Shown here: one piece after another, positions 36,328 through 45,795 of the stretch
How the letters are laid out: every line of letters starts with the position of its first letter
Position numbering within the stretch: the first letter of the stretch is position 1
Assembly (NCBI GenBank): GCA_007922305.1
Contig: ML677326.1
Location: 55,980,785-56,044,784, forward strand
Direction of reading: 5' to 3'
Length of the DNA: 64,000 nucleotides
From: Dermatemys mawii
Lineage: Eukaryota > Chordata > Testudines > Dermatemydidae
Program-made: the position numbers and the translations under genes
Notes under the pieces: model-generated
The model's database searches: none
Seen by the model: the letters and a program-made list of their open reading frames with translations, nothing else
Told to the model about the DNA's origin: nothing

Positions 36328-37273
36328 TCATAGAATCATAGAAAAGCAGGGTTGGAAGAGACCTCAGGAGGTCATCTAGTCCACCCCCTCGCTCAAAGCA
36401 GGACCAACCCAAACTAAATAATCCCAGCCAGGGCTTTGTCAAGCCAGGCCTTAAAAATTTCAAAGGATTGAGATTCCACCATCTCCCTAGGTAACCTATT
36501 CCAGTGCTTCACCACCCTCCGAGTGAAATGGGTTTTCCTAATATCCAACCTAGATCTCCCCCGCTGCAACTGGAGACCATGCTCTTTGTTCTGTCATCCG
36601 CCACTACTGAGAACACCCTAGCTCTATCCTCTTTGGAATCCCCCTTCAGGTAGTTGAAGGTTGTTATCAAATCTCCCTCACTCTTCCCTTCTGCAGACTA
36701 AATAAGCCCAGTTCCCTCATCCTCTCCTCGTAAGGCATGTGCCACAGCAGTCTAATCATTTTCGTTACCCTCTGCTGGAGTCTCTCCAATTTGTCCACAT
36801 TCTTTCTGTAATGGGGGGGCCCAAAACTGGACACAGTATTCTTGATGTGGCCTCACCAGTGCCTAATAGAGGGGAATAATCATTTCCCTCGATCTGCTGG
36901 CAATGTCCTACTAATGCAGCCCAATATGCCATTAGCCTTCTTGGCAACAGGGACACACTGTTGACTCGTATCCAAATTGTCATCTACTGTAATCCCTGGG
37001 TCCTTTTCTGCAAAACTGCCGCTTAGTCAGTGGGTCCCCAGGCTGTAGCAGTGCATGAGATTCTTCCGTCCTAGGTGCAGAACTCTGCACTTGTCCTCGT
37101 TGGACCTCATCAGATTTCTTTTGGCCCAATTCTCTAATTAGTCTAGGTCACTCTATCTCTACTCTCCAGCATATCTACCTCTCCCCCCACATACTTGCTG
37201 TGGGTGCAATCCATCCCATCATCCAGATTATTAATGAAGATGTTGAACAAAACTGGCCCCTACTGTATGTTCC
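36328..37273 (-). mobile_element. CR1 LINE 3' end, longest copy
   Basis: The terminal repeat TCATAGAATCATAGAA is at the plus-strand left edge, followed by GGTTGGAAGAGACCTCAGG and the same block order as the copy at 13.8 kb. The body runs about 945 bp, to AACAAAACTGGCCCC, so more of ORF2 is covered here than in the other copies. On the minus strand it encodes the C-terminal ORF2 tail, broken by stops and frameshifts. The region between 36765 and 36983 keeps a 72-codon open minus-strand frame. The right boundary abuts a Penelope-type 3' repeat. Confidence 0.9.
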
Positions 37274-37410
37274 ATTCTATGCATTTGATGAAGTGAGCTG
37301 TAGCCCACGAAAGCTTATGCCCAAATAAATTGGTAAGTCTCTAAGGTGCCACAAGTATGCCTCACATACATTTTGCAGATACAGACTAACACGGCTGATA
37401 CTCTGAAACC
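37274..37410 (+). repeat. Penelope-type 3' repeat with degenerate hammerhead-like motif
   Basis: The sequence GATGAAGTGAGCTGTAGCCC, ACGAAAGCTTATGC, CTAAGGTGCCACAAGTATGC and CAGACTAACACGGCTGATAC is a very common sauropsid repeat. I associate it with Penelope-like elements, whose terminal repeats are reported to carry hammerhead ribozymes. The motif is annotated separately. The end at TCTGAAACCTGTCA (37400-37414) is typical of the family. Confidence 0.7.
37284..37322 (+). ncRNA. degenerate hammerhead ribozyme motif
   Basis: The core box TGATGA (37286-37291) is followed by a helix II: GTGAGC (37293-37298), loop TGTA, GCCCAC (37303-37308) with one A-C mismatch. Then come GAAA (37309-37312) and a minimal helix III: GC, TTAT, GC (37313-37320). 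This is the box order of a short-stem-III hammerhead. The base before TGATGA is T where the core needs C, and the cleavage-site UH position reads CC, so self-cleavage of this copy is unlikely. Helix I pairing was not convincing. Confidence 0.5.
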
Positions 37411-37544
37411 TGTCATCTTGCTATTACAAAGATCTCCCTTGACTCGCTGTCTCAAGGTCCCCATTCCAATGTTTTGGGGGCCTTTTTACCCCTTCAAATT
37501 CTCCCATGCCAAGACAGACTTACAGCCCTCTGCACCCTCTAGAA

Positions 37545-37605
37545 CAGGGGTCTCAAACATGCAGCCTGTTGACTGGAGTTATTACTTGTCGCCTGCCACA
37601 GCTTC
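37545..37605 (+). mobile_element. hAT-like terminus
   Basis: CAGGGGTCTCAAACATGCAG looks like the end of a hAT family with CAGGGGT-CAAAC termini. The opposite end is not found, so this is a fragment. Confidence 0.35.
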
Positions 37606-37964
37606 CCTTAATTTAAGTGCCCAAAAATTGAACCCAAACACTGAGTTTGATCTAGTATTATACAAGTGCTGAAAGTTGAGCACACATAAAGACAAGGTAA
37701 AAAGCAGAATAGAGAACACAAGGGATGAAAGTAGAAGAAGGGCCTAAAAGAGAAACACAAATTGATTATTAGTAAGATGAGGATTATGCTAAAATTCATT
37801 TATCCCCAACATACTCATTCTCTACTCATTCTTCACCACTTCCTTTTAACTAATTATGGTATCAAGTAAGAGTGTATATTCATATTTGAGTTCATAGTAG
37901 TTGTCAATGAGTTCACACATCCTTGACCCTATAGTGTGTATTTTGTGTGGAAGACTATTTAGGG
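37606..37964. other. unannotated sequence
   Basis: Nothing recognised. It lies between a hAT-like fragment and a CR1 remnant. Confidence 0.4.
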
Positions 37965-38640
37965 TGATCAGAAAAAGAGGGTGAAAATGAAGTAGCAAAA
38001 TTTGCAGATGACATGCAATTATTTAGATCTGTCAAGTCAAAAAAGGAACATGAGAAATCTCAGAAGGAATTAACAAAGCTACATTATTAGAGAACACAAT
38101 GGCAGATAAAATTCAGTATAGGCAAGATGGAAGGAACAATTTGATCTAACCATACATATCAATGGCTTCAACATTAACTGTAGTGACTAAGAAAAAGATA
38201 AGCATAACCATGGACAGCTCAATGTAAATGTCACTTCATTGCACAGCAGTTAAAAAGCAAAGAAAGAGTTAGGCTGTGTTACATGAAGGAGCAGAACAAC
38301 ACTGAATGTATTATAATGATATTGTTTAAATGAAGGTACATCCTCACCTTGAATACTGTGTTCAATTTGGGCACCCCTCTTCAAAAAGGTTGCATCAACA
38401 ATAGAAAGTTCCAGAGAAGGTCTATTAATATGATTAGAAGCAAGATTTTCATATGAGGAGAGATTAAAAAGATATATATTATTTAGTTTAGACAAAAGAT
38501 GAATAAGAGGTGACACTATAACTGTGGAATAAAGGTCAGCCAGGAACATGTACTTATGTAACAGAAGAACAAGGGAACATTCAGTGACATGGCAAAAATA
38601 TTTAAACTGATAAAAAGAAATGCTTACACACACACACTGC
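37965..38640 (+). pseudogene. CR1 ORF2 remnant (reverse transcriptase C-terminal half)
   Basis: The plus strand follows the CR1 ORF2 sequence in order: GAAGTAGCAAAATTTGCAGA, TGACATGCAATTATTTAGAT (the EVAKFADDxxLF region after the catalytic box), AATGGCAGATAAAATTCAGT, a GGACAGCTCAATG region, CACCTTGAATACTGTGTTCA, GTTCCAGAGAAGGTC, and GAGGAGAGATTAAAAAGATA (the YEERLKRL block). It has many stops and small deletions. A short continuation, AGGATTCAAAAAAGGATTAC and ATAAGAAAAATAAATGCA, is found at about 39465-39520, beyond two later insertions. It is a fossil with no functional protein. Confidence 0.75.
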
Positions 38641-38805
38641 AATCATTAACCTTTAAAACAGTTACGAAAAAACTTTCACAGTGCTCAGTAGTTTCAGCTC
38701 TCAAGTGATGTCAGCTTTTAGCAGGGGGAGGCCTTAGTGCCGGTGCACCAGTGGACCCAAAGTGAATTCAGCTCAGCAGGCTGAATCTAGACTGAATCTT
38801 TAAAA

Positions 38806-39132
38806 CAGTGGTTCTCAAACTGGGGGTCGTGACCCCTCAGGGGTCACGCAGCGATTCCTGGCGGGGGGGTCACAAGCTCCTGATGCCGTCGGCGGCATTT
38901 CAGCAGCAGCCCCAAATGTGGGGCTGTGTCCGCCAAATACCAGCCAAAATGAAAGCTTCTACTTTTGGCGGCAATCTGGCGGACACAGGCTGTAATGCTG
39001 CGGGACTGCTGAAATGCCACCGAAAGTGGAACTGTTCAATTTGGCGGCATTTCGGCGGACACACCCCCGGGATGCAGCACAGCGCTGCAATGAAAAAAGG
39101 GGTCACCGCCTGAAGAAGTTTGAGAACTGCTG
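38806..39132. mobile_element. non-autonomous hAT element with exact 8-bp target duplication
   Basis: The ends CAGTGGTTCTCAAACT and AGTTTGAGAACTGCTG are inverted copies with one mismatch. The flanks are identical CTTTAAAA at 38798-38805 and 39133-39140. The interior is GC-rich with inverted GGCGGCATTTC words (for example about 38890 and 39042), so most of the element can fold on itself. The frames of 101 aa (plus) and 68 aa (minus) are by-products of GC content. The element sits between the two recognisable parts of an older CR1. Confidence 0.92.
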
Positions 39133-39161
39133 CTTTAAAACTTATTGCTAAACACTATCAC

Positions 39162-39455
39162 TGGCCTGATCAACACTAGCGGGGAGGGTCGACCTAAGAC
39201 ACGCAACTTCAGCTACGTAAGTAGCGTAGCTGAAGTCGATGCATTTTAGGTTGACTTACCTGCCATCCTCATGGCAGCGGTTGACAACAGGCTCCCCTGT
39301 CGACTCTGCCTTGAGCCTTTTGGTGAGCTGGAGTTCCGGAGTTGACGGGAGTGCCTCTGGGGATTGATTTATTGCGTCCTGATGAGACATGATAAATTGA
39401 TCCCCAATAAATTGATCTCTATCTGTCGATCCAGCTGGTAGTGTATGCCACTCTG
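39162..39455. mobile_element. Harbinger-like MITE
   Basis: The unit has left end TGATCAACACTAGCGGGGAG and right end CCAGCTGGTAGTGTATGCCA, whose reverse complement gives TGGCATACACTACCAGC. The arms also share GTCGACCTAAG versus GATCGACAGATAG-like words, and an internal palindrome CAGCTACGTAAGTAGCGTAG-CTG lies at 39211-39234. It is a typical turtle MITE without coding capacity. A target duplication could not be fixed. Confidence 0.65.
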
Positions 39456-39464
39456 TCCATAAGT

Positions 39465-39600
39465 TCAGTAGGATTCAAAAAAGGATTACACAATTATATG
39501 GATAAGAAAAATAAATGCATAGTTGCACTAGAAGCCTATAAAAAACAACCACATGGGATAATAACCCTCATTTAATGCAATAAATAAATGCAATAAATGG
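39465..39600 (+). pseudogene. probable continuation of CR1 ORF2/3' region
   Basis: AGGATTCAAAAAAGGATTAC, AATTATATGGATAAGAAAA and the following bases match the FKKGLDNYMDKK segment near the end of CR1 ORF2. This fits as the distal part of the CR1 at 37.97-38.64 kb after removal of a hAT and a MITE. The very end is lost in AT-rich sequence. Confidence 0.45.
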
Positions 39601-39649
39601 GCATCTGAGTGAGGAGGCTATATAACTTGTGGAAGAGGGAGGGCGGTTA

Positions 39650-41074
39650 CACAGCGGATGCAGGAACCATCTGTACTCTTGCTGCCTTTCCTGCATCAGA
39701 TCCGCCCAAGCACGTCAGTTTGCTCCCTCATTAGCTTGAGCATGGCATCCTGCCTGCTCTCATCATGCACCTCCCTCCTCTCATCGTGTTCACTGAACGC
39801 TTTCTGGGACTCTGCCATTACTGGCCCCCACGCGTTCAGCTGTGCCCTATCAGTGTGGAAGGACTGCATACGCTCTGAAAACATGTTGTCCTGAATGTGG
39901 GTTTTTTTTGCCTTCTCATCTGGAACAGTCTCTATGACGGAGGGGATATGGGGAGCATAGAAACATTTAAAAAGATACATTTTAGAGAACAAAGGGGAGA
40001 CTCTCTCTCAGTGAAACAAGAAATTCGTAGTACATTTAAAAGGAGCACCTGCGATTTCTGTGCAGATGCGCAGAATGACCCCTTCCCCGCAATTCTCTTG
40101 GATGATTGATTCACCCCTCCTTCCTGCATGGCTCTGATCAGGGCAGAGACCTTTAAGACAAACAAACGCAAACAGCCCAGCGTGAACAGACTTTTCCAGT
40201 AGCTGTTCTGGCCGTGAATGCATCCAAAGTCTACAGAACCAAAGAATTATTAAACACACTTTCTTTTAAACCCTGTATCACATTTACAAAGGTAAACTCA
40301 TCAGAAGCACCTTCTTTGGCATCATGGTCCAGGACCCCATCTTGGGACGGTGTGGAGGATATTGGCTCCAGGGTGATGAACAGTTCCTGGCTCCTGGGGA
40401 GAATGGATTCACTGCTTGCTGGCTGTGCACTGTCCTCCTCTTCCTCTTTCTCCTCCACAAAATCATCTTCCCTGCTCCATGAGACTCCGCCCTTGCAGGT
40501 GTCCATGGACAGTGGTGGGGTAATGGTAGAACCCCCACCCCAGAACTGCATGCAGCTCATCGTAGTAGTTAGCTGTATGGGGCTGTGACCCAGAGTGACT
40601 GTTCACCTCTTTTGTCTTTTGGTAGGTTTTCCTGAGCTCCTTAATTTTCACACCACACTGCTGTGTGTCCCTGGAGTAGTCTCTGTCCGTCATGACCCAG
40701 GAGATTTCTGCATATATGTTGATACTCCTTTTTTTTTAACGGAGTTCTGCCTGCACAAATTCTTCTCCCCATACTGCGGTCAGATCCAGTACCGGCTTTT
40801 CCTGACTATCTGGCTAATGCGTCTGAGTTGAAAGTTTTGTCCAGAGCGGTCACAGTGGAGCATTCTGGGAGCCAATATAATCAAATTTTGTCCACAACAC
40901 CCCAAATTCAAACCACCAATGTCAATTTTAGCACTACTCCCTTTGCCGGGCAGGAGTACAGAAATCGATGTTAAGAGCCCTTTAAGTCGACAAAATGGGG
41001 TTGGTTGTGTCGATGGATTTTAATTTGACCTAATGCAGCTAAATTCAACATAATCGTGTACTGTAGACCATGCT
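39650..41074 (-). mobile_element. Harbinger element remnant carrying a Myb-like gene
   Basis: The block spans the Myb-like pseudogene and its 5' flank up to a right terminus. GTGTACTGTAGACCATGC at 41055-41073 is a TCTACA-type Harbinger end, preceded by TTGGTTGTGTCGATGGATTT and TAATTTGACCTAATGCAGC, words typical of these termini in turtles. The left terminus is not identifiable, so the element is truncated or fused on that side. The right border is followed by TAA and then Penelope-type 3' sequence. Confidence 0.55.
39696..40693 (-). pseudogene. Harbinger Myb/SANT-like protein, decayed
   Basis: In PIF/Harbinger elements a second gene codes for a Myb/SANT-like DNA-binding protein that helps the transposase reach the nucleus and the element ends. 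Here, on the minus strand, 40693-40463 reads DTQQCGVKIKELRKTYQKTK and then YYDELHAVLG, the end of the trihelix-like Myb domain of that family. After a frameshift, 40560-40231 gives a linker with PPLSMDTCKGG and an acidic EEKEEEEDSAQPASSES run. A third frame, 39992-39696, gives MQSFHTDRAQLNAWG, AESQKAFSEHDERREVHDES and MLKLMREQTDVL, the C-terminal coiled segment. The N-terminal Trp-containing helix upstream of 40693 is not readable in one frame. At least two frameshifts make it non-functional. Confidence 0.7.
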
Positions 41075-41105
41075 TAAGGTGCCACAAGTACTCCTCATTC
41101 TTATC
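41075..41105 (+). repeat. fragment of Penelope-type 3' repeat
   Basis: TAAGGTGCCACAAGTACTCC followed by TCATTCTT is identical in style to the segment at 37342-37360. It starts exactly at the Harbinger right end. The 5' half with the hammerhead-like motif is missing here. Confidence 0.6.
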
Positions 41106-42277
41106 CCCAAGATTTCCCCCCACAAAGAAGCAGCAGTAAGCTTAAATAAGTACTGCAGGGACACGGTGTGTGTTTGGATCTATTTTGCATCTTGCGTTCT
41201 TTCTAACTATTGAAAGCTTAGTCTGCATGAATGCTCTCTTCACCCACAGTTTTGTAGTTCTGCATCCTTCAGTATAGCTGCAAATTTTGTCTTATGCTAT
41301 GAGTCACATGTATATCAGTAGTAAAGCACAAAGAGTTGACAGCTGCCCACCTTGCTAAGTAGAGATTTTATTTTCATTACTAAAAAGTGAACTGTTCCAT
41401 GGGTCTGTTATTAAGGTCAGTCTGATTCAATAACTGGCAACCTCCTTGAAGCCAGGAAAGCTTCTTTATCACATTTATCTGTTAACTAGTAAGTGCCAAA
41501 AAGAAACTCAGATGACTGCACTAAATTAAGCAGTAGGGCAAGACAGTAGCTAGCATATTATGTTATTATTCATATCTTTATAAAACTAACTTAAGAGTCT
41601 ACTATACTTCAGTTTCTCTCCCTCCACCCCCAGCATTATTTGGCAATTGGAATTAGTAATGGACAGATCTCAAAAGGTTTGAATAAGTACCTAGACATTA
41701 AGAAGCTGACCTTTCCAAACTGCTTGGGTTTGCAAAACTGGGCTAAGAACATTTTAAATATAATAATCCAAGGGGCTGTCTTGGAGAGATCTCAGATTTC
41801 TAGTTAGTGATAAACACTATCTGAGCAACCTTGTTCACCACTTCCCATCACTGCCAGTGCAGCGGCATAGAAAAATGAAAAATAAGGGGGTAAAAGTTAT
41901 CCAAACTTTAAATTTTTTTTAAAAAGTTTTGCTTCTAACTGAGTGTGAATTTAGGCCTTGGTTTGTTTCTCATTTCACCTTACTAGTTTATCCATTCTCA
42001 GTTTTGATCCCAGAAAAATATCTTTATTTTTTTTAAAAAATGCACCCATTGTTCTGGCTTCTGAGTACACGTATATGAATAGAAAAAGCAACAGCCCTGA
42101 AATATGCTCTGTAATCCCTCTCTAGCACTATTAGTATAAGATTCTGCATGTTGTCCACCATTATGCCTTAACTCTGACAGTGAAAAGAATTACAGGGTAT
42201 TTCAGTCTCCATTTAATCCTTGGCCCCTTTGCTGTGACTACCAATCAGGTTTCAAATTAGTGTTGAATGTGGCAATG
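41106..42277. other. unannotated sequence
   Basis: No gene or recognised element. Confidence 0.45.
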
Positions 42278-42285
42278 TTTTATGT

Positions 42286-42549
42286 CAGTGTTTCTCAACT
42301 AGGGGTACATGTTTTCCAGGGATTATGTAAATTCATCTAGATATGGGTTGGTCAGCTGGGGGTCAGAGACCACAGGGGATTATAGACAGGGGTTGGGGTT
42401 GCAAGTGCAGGGCCGGCCTTAGGGGATGGCAAGCAGGGCAATTGCCTGGGGCCCCATGCTGTAGGAGGCCCAGCAAAGCTAAATTACATGCTTCAGCCCT
42501 GGATGGCAGGGGTTTGGCTACAGTAGCCTAGAAAGGTTGAGAGCCACTG
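42286..42549. mobile_element. non-autonomous hAT element
   Basis: The ends CAGTGTTTCTCAACT and AGGTTGAGAGCCACTG are inverted relatives. The flanks TTTTATGT (42278-42285) and TTTTATGC (42550-42557) agree at 7 of 8 positions, supporting a hAT duplication that has mutated once. The termini are of the same general type as the element at 38.8 kb. A different fragment is embedded at about 42408-42480 and is listed separately. Confidence 0.8.
42408..42480. mobile_element. fragment of a CAGGGCCGGC-type hAT element inside another hAT
   Basis: GCAGGGCCGGCCTTAGGG, GCAGGGCAATTGCCTGGGGC and CCCATGCTGTAGGAGGCCC form a well-known start segment of a separate family with CAGGGCCGGC ends, related to the element at 1127. 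It appears to be nested in the host element at 42286-42549. Confidence 0.5.
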
Positions 42550-42557
42550 TTTTATGC

Positions 42558-43549
42558 AATGTGGACACTTGTTTGTAGGAACTGGACCAAAACCCCTGAA
42601 GTAATTTGGCGTAGCTCAGTGAACAGTCACTAGCTGATCACTTATTTCACCATGAGCATGGGCTAAATATAAACCATCAACTGGGCCATGAAATGCTCTT
42701 TATTTCACTGCAGAGCAACAAAGCCAATGTGGTGGTTAGATAGTGCAATGGGTCAAGACAGAAGGAATGAGGTTGTTCAGGCAAGCTAGGTTGATGCTGG
42801 ACCATCAGGTAAAAGCTGGCAGAGAAGCTGGGATGGTGCTAAGACTTAAGTAGGAGCTAGGAGGGAGAAGGCTGGGTTTGTGCAGATAATGAAACCATTT
42901 TCTTCCCCTTTCTCTTCAACTTCTGAAACCCTAACAAAAACCTTCTCCCATAATTCATCTCACTCCACAAATAGGTGTTCCAATTTTTTCTCTTTACGAG
43001 GAAATGGGGAAGCCATTGCTGGTAGAGGGGAGAAGAAGGGAAGATTCTCAAGTATTTACAGTACCACTGGCTATTTTGGGCACCAACGATCACTGTTCTT
43101 CACTCGTATGAACATTGCCTGGCTAACTGCTGCTTCACCTGTAGCTGTAGGTACAACCTATGGCATAAATAATTCCAATTTCAGTTGGAAATGCCACAAA
43201 TCCTGTGTGACATTATGCAGTGCTACACTTCTCACTGATTATTACGGGGTCTGTTACAGAGAATGAGGGAGAATACAGCCAGGCTTGATTACACAAGCAG
43301 TGCTATTTTAACTAGCAATTAGATACATTTTATAAAGTAAACAAGTTATCCTGAAACCTATCACAGTCATTACTGAAATAGCTGAGGATATCACAGGAGG
43401 CAAGGAGACAAGGAAACAGCACCACCTGCTGTCTGACTACTGCCAACAGGTACCAGCTTGCAGCCGAGTAATATCTAATGTTGGTCTGGAACAAGACAGC
43501 CTGTTCTGCAAGAAATTTTGGGGATTGTTCAGCACTGGAATAAAAAGCC
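42558..43549. other. unannotated sequence
   Basis: No gene is recognised. The 128-codon plus-strand frame at 42880-43266 has Ser and Thr-rich composition without a domain and overlaps an opposite-strand frame. I do not support it as a gene. Confidence 0.45.
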
Positions 43550-43832
43550 AAAATTTCCCATGAAATGAAAATTATTTGATTCAGCACCATCAAAATTGTG
43601 ATTTTTATAATGTTGATATGTTAAATACAATACTATTATAAATATTGAATTAAATTTCCTTTTGGCTTCCAATGTATCAAAGATTTCAGCATTCTCAAAT
43701 GAATCATTTTGACTTTTTCCCCACTGAAATTTACATCAAAGGTGGCATGTTCCCGTGAATCTTGTTTGTATTGACAACTCTTTTCCATGAAAAAATGCAG
43801 TTTTAGGCCGATTTTGGGGGGGACCAGCTCTA
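43550..43832. repeat. dispersed element with GACCAGCTCTA terminus
   Basis: The right edge GGGGGGGACCAGCTCTA at 43816-43832 is the inverted form of the GAGCTGGTC left end seen near 54.39 kb. CCATGAAAAAATGCAGTTTT and TTTGACTTTTTCCCCACTGA in the body match the style of the family. The left end is lost. Non-coding. Confidence 0.5.
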
Positions 43833-44142
43833 ATAGGAACTAGCTCATTGGTTTCATCTACCAATGCTGAAGATGAATCTGATGTCCTTTTCTCCCAGTC
43901 CTGGCCATCATCTCTGGTATCTCAGGCACAAAAACCGAAGAATATAGAACACAGATTCTCCAACTTTTTCCCATTGTCTGGGACACCTCTTAATTAAAAG
44001 GTGGTATCCTGGACCATGTCTTCTCCCATCATATGGGCCCCCTTCCTTGCATTTATTACCAAAATAGCATCCCTGTGGCACTCACAGCAACCACTTACAT
44101 GGAGAATTTCTATTGGGAAAGCAGTGTCTTTTCCTGTGGTTT

Positions 44143-44410
44143 AGCAAATATGATAGAAGTATATAAAATTATGAGTGGTGTGGAGAAAGTGAATAAGGAA
44201 AAGTTATTTACTTGTTCCCATAATAGAAGAACTAGCGGCCATCCATTGAAATTAGTGGGCAGCAGGTTTAAAACAAATAAAAGGAAGTTGTTCTTCACAC
44301 AGTGCACAGTCAACCTGTGGAACTCCTTGCCTGAGCAGGCTGTGAAGGCTAGGACTATAAAAAGAGAACTGGATAAATTCCTGGAGGTTAAGTCCATTAA
44401 TGGCTATTAG
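44143..44410 (+). pseudogene. CR1 ORF2 C-terminal fragment
   Basis: A plus-strand frame that stays open to the TAG at 44408 encodes the C-terminal part of CR1 ORF2: VYKIMSGVEKVNKEKLF, then RRTSGHPLKLVGSRFKTNKR, then FFTQCTVNLWNSLPEQAV and ELDKFLEVKSINGY. The order (TRGH-like box, WNSLP box, LDKFL end) matches intact elements, and the stop codon falls where the family normally ends. The frame can be read from 44033, but the first 35 codons lack similarity and are not part of the element. Because of 5' truncation there is no reverse transcriptase catalytic box. Confidence 0.85.
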
Positions 44411-44615
44411 CCAGGCTGGGTAAGGAATGGTGTCCCTAGCCTCTGTTTGTCAGAGAGAGGTGATAGATGGCAGGAGAGAGATCACTTGATCTTTACCTGT
44501 TAGGTTCACTCACTCCGGGGCACCTGGCATTGGCCACTGTCGGTAGACAGGATACTGGGCTAGATGGACTTTTGGTCTGACCCAGTACGGCCTTTCTTAT
44601 GTTTTTATGTTCTTA
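44143..44615 (+). mobile_element. CR1 LINE 3' end
   Basis: The plus strand has ATGAGTGGTGTGGAGAAAGT, then the ORF2 tail, then the 3' UTR with GGGCACCTGGCATTGGCCAC, CTGGGCTAGATGGACTTTTG and GTCTGACCCAGTACGGCC, ending in TTCTTATGTTTTTATGTTCTT. This end type (TATGTTCTT repeats) differs from the CATAGAAT end of the other copies, so it is a third CR1 subfamily. It looks like one of the younger elements in the window. Confidence 0.9.
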
Positions 44616-45225
44616 ACTGGAGGAGAGTCTGCATCCTGTGATCTGCCACCCTTTGCAGACCACTGGAGGATCATGAACAGAACTGCTGATTGAAGGAAGT
44701 TCCAGTGCAACCTCTCCTCCCCCCATCCCGCCCCCCACATTCATTCTAGTCTCAGGATGCATCGCTTTTAGTGCAGATTAACTGACTGCTGGTAGACAGG
44801 GCTGTAGGAAACTTGCAATCCCACCTTACTCTATTGTCTTCCCACACACTTGCAGAGAGTTGAATTTGTAGAAACTCCCTTCTACTCACTAACCATGGGG
44901 TATGAGCTCCACTTTGACATTTTTTAAAAAAAACAGAGTTAGACATCTACAGCAGTAAGAATTTATTTCAATATTGGTTCATGTGAATCCCAGCAAAGGG
45001 TTGGATTATGAATAGTCATAAAAACAAAACAGATTGCACTGTACACTATAGCCCATAGGGCTGGCTTGCCTTTATTATGTTCACTGCCATGCCTTCATTA
45101 TATTCTGTCTTTATTATAATTAGCAGTAATGGAAGGAACTTACAGGTCTGTATTTTGTAAGACATTAGCTTCAGCAATTAGCATAAGGCTTGAGGCCTAC
45201 GAATTTAGCAGTGACCATTAGGTCA
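44616..45225. other. unannotated sequence
   Basis: Nothing recognised. A C-rich patch at 44712-44735 is low complexity. Confidence 0.45.
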
Positions 45226-45229
45226 TTTA

Positions 45230-45795
45230 TCTGTGCCATAGTTTTGGGGAACCAAAAATAGAATGTACAAGGGGAATTTTGTCAGATTTTACCGTAATGA
45301 CACCTACCAGTCATAGGAATGAGTCAACATCTGCAGATGCATGACCACAAGAGTGCCATGGGAATGAATTGACATATGTGATAATAAGTTCATATAATTG
45401 ATATATTAACCTACAAGAGGACACCCCAATAGTAGGGTGAAGAAATACAAATTAGGAAGAGGGGAGAAACCTCTATTGAATATACATTAGACATCTTGGC
45501 ATCAGTATAACATATTATAAAAGTCGTACCCCAAGCCTACCAGTAGGAGAGAGAAATGTAGCTGTTGGGAGCAGCCAGAATGGTGGACACTGATGATGAT
45601 GAGGAAGGTGATGAGGAAGATAATGGCTAACATTTCAGGATGTTCTGGAAGAGATGGTGTCAGTGTATGGATTTTCAGATGTACATTTTGTATGATCTAT
45701 CTCCCTTACAGGGCTGGGGTGTTTGTGACTTCGTTAAATTAATTAATAAATTATTGTAACTATAGAGTTCCTATAGCATGAGTGTGACATGCATG
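45230..45795 (+). mobile_element. possible LTR
   Basis: The block has a TATA-like TATAAAAG at 45516-45523 and an AATAAA at 45745-45750, about 230 bp apart. This spacing is usual between promoter and polyadenylation signal in an LTR. It includes a GATGATGATGAGGAAGGTGA acidic-codon-like tract. TG and CA edges can be chosen near 45232 and 45790 but no target duplication was found. The call is inference from signal order, not from a recognised family. Confidence 0.3.

Noticed and set aside
37261..37345. Active hammerhead ribozyme
   Set aside because: The core base before TGATGA and the cleavage-site bases are both non-functional, and helix I is not convincing.
38250..38642. 130-codon minus-strand frame
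   Set aside because: Antisense to the decayed CR1 ORF2, so its openness is a by-product.
38806..39132. CpG-richer block considered as a promoter island
   Set aside because: It coincides exactly with a hAT element bounded by a perfect target duplication.
42880..43266. 128-codon plus-strand frame
   Set aside because: Ser/Thr/Asn-rich with no domain, no supporting promoter or splice context, and an opposite frame open over part of it.
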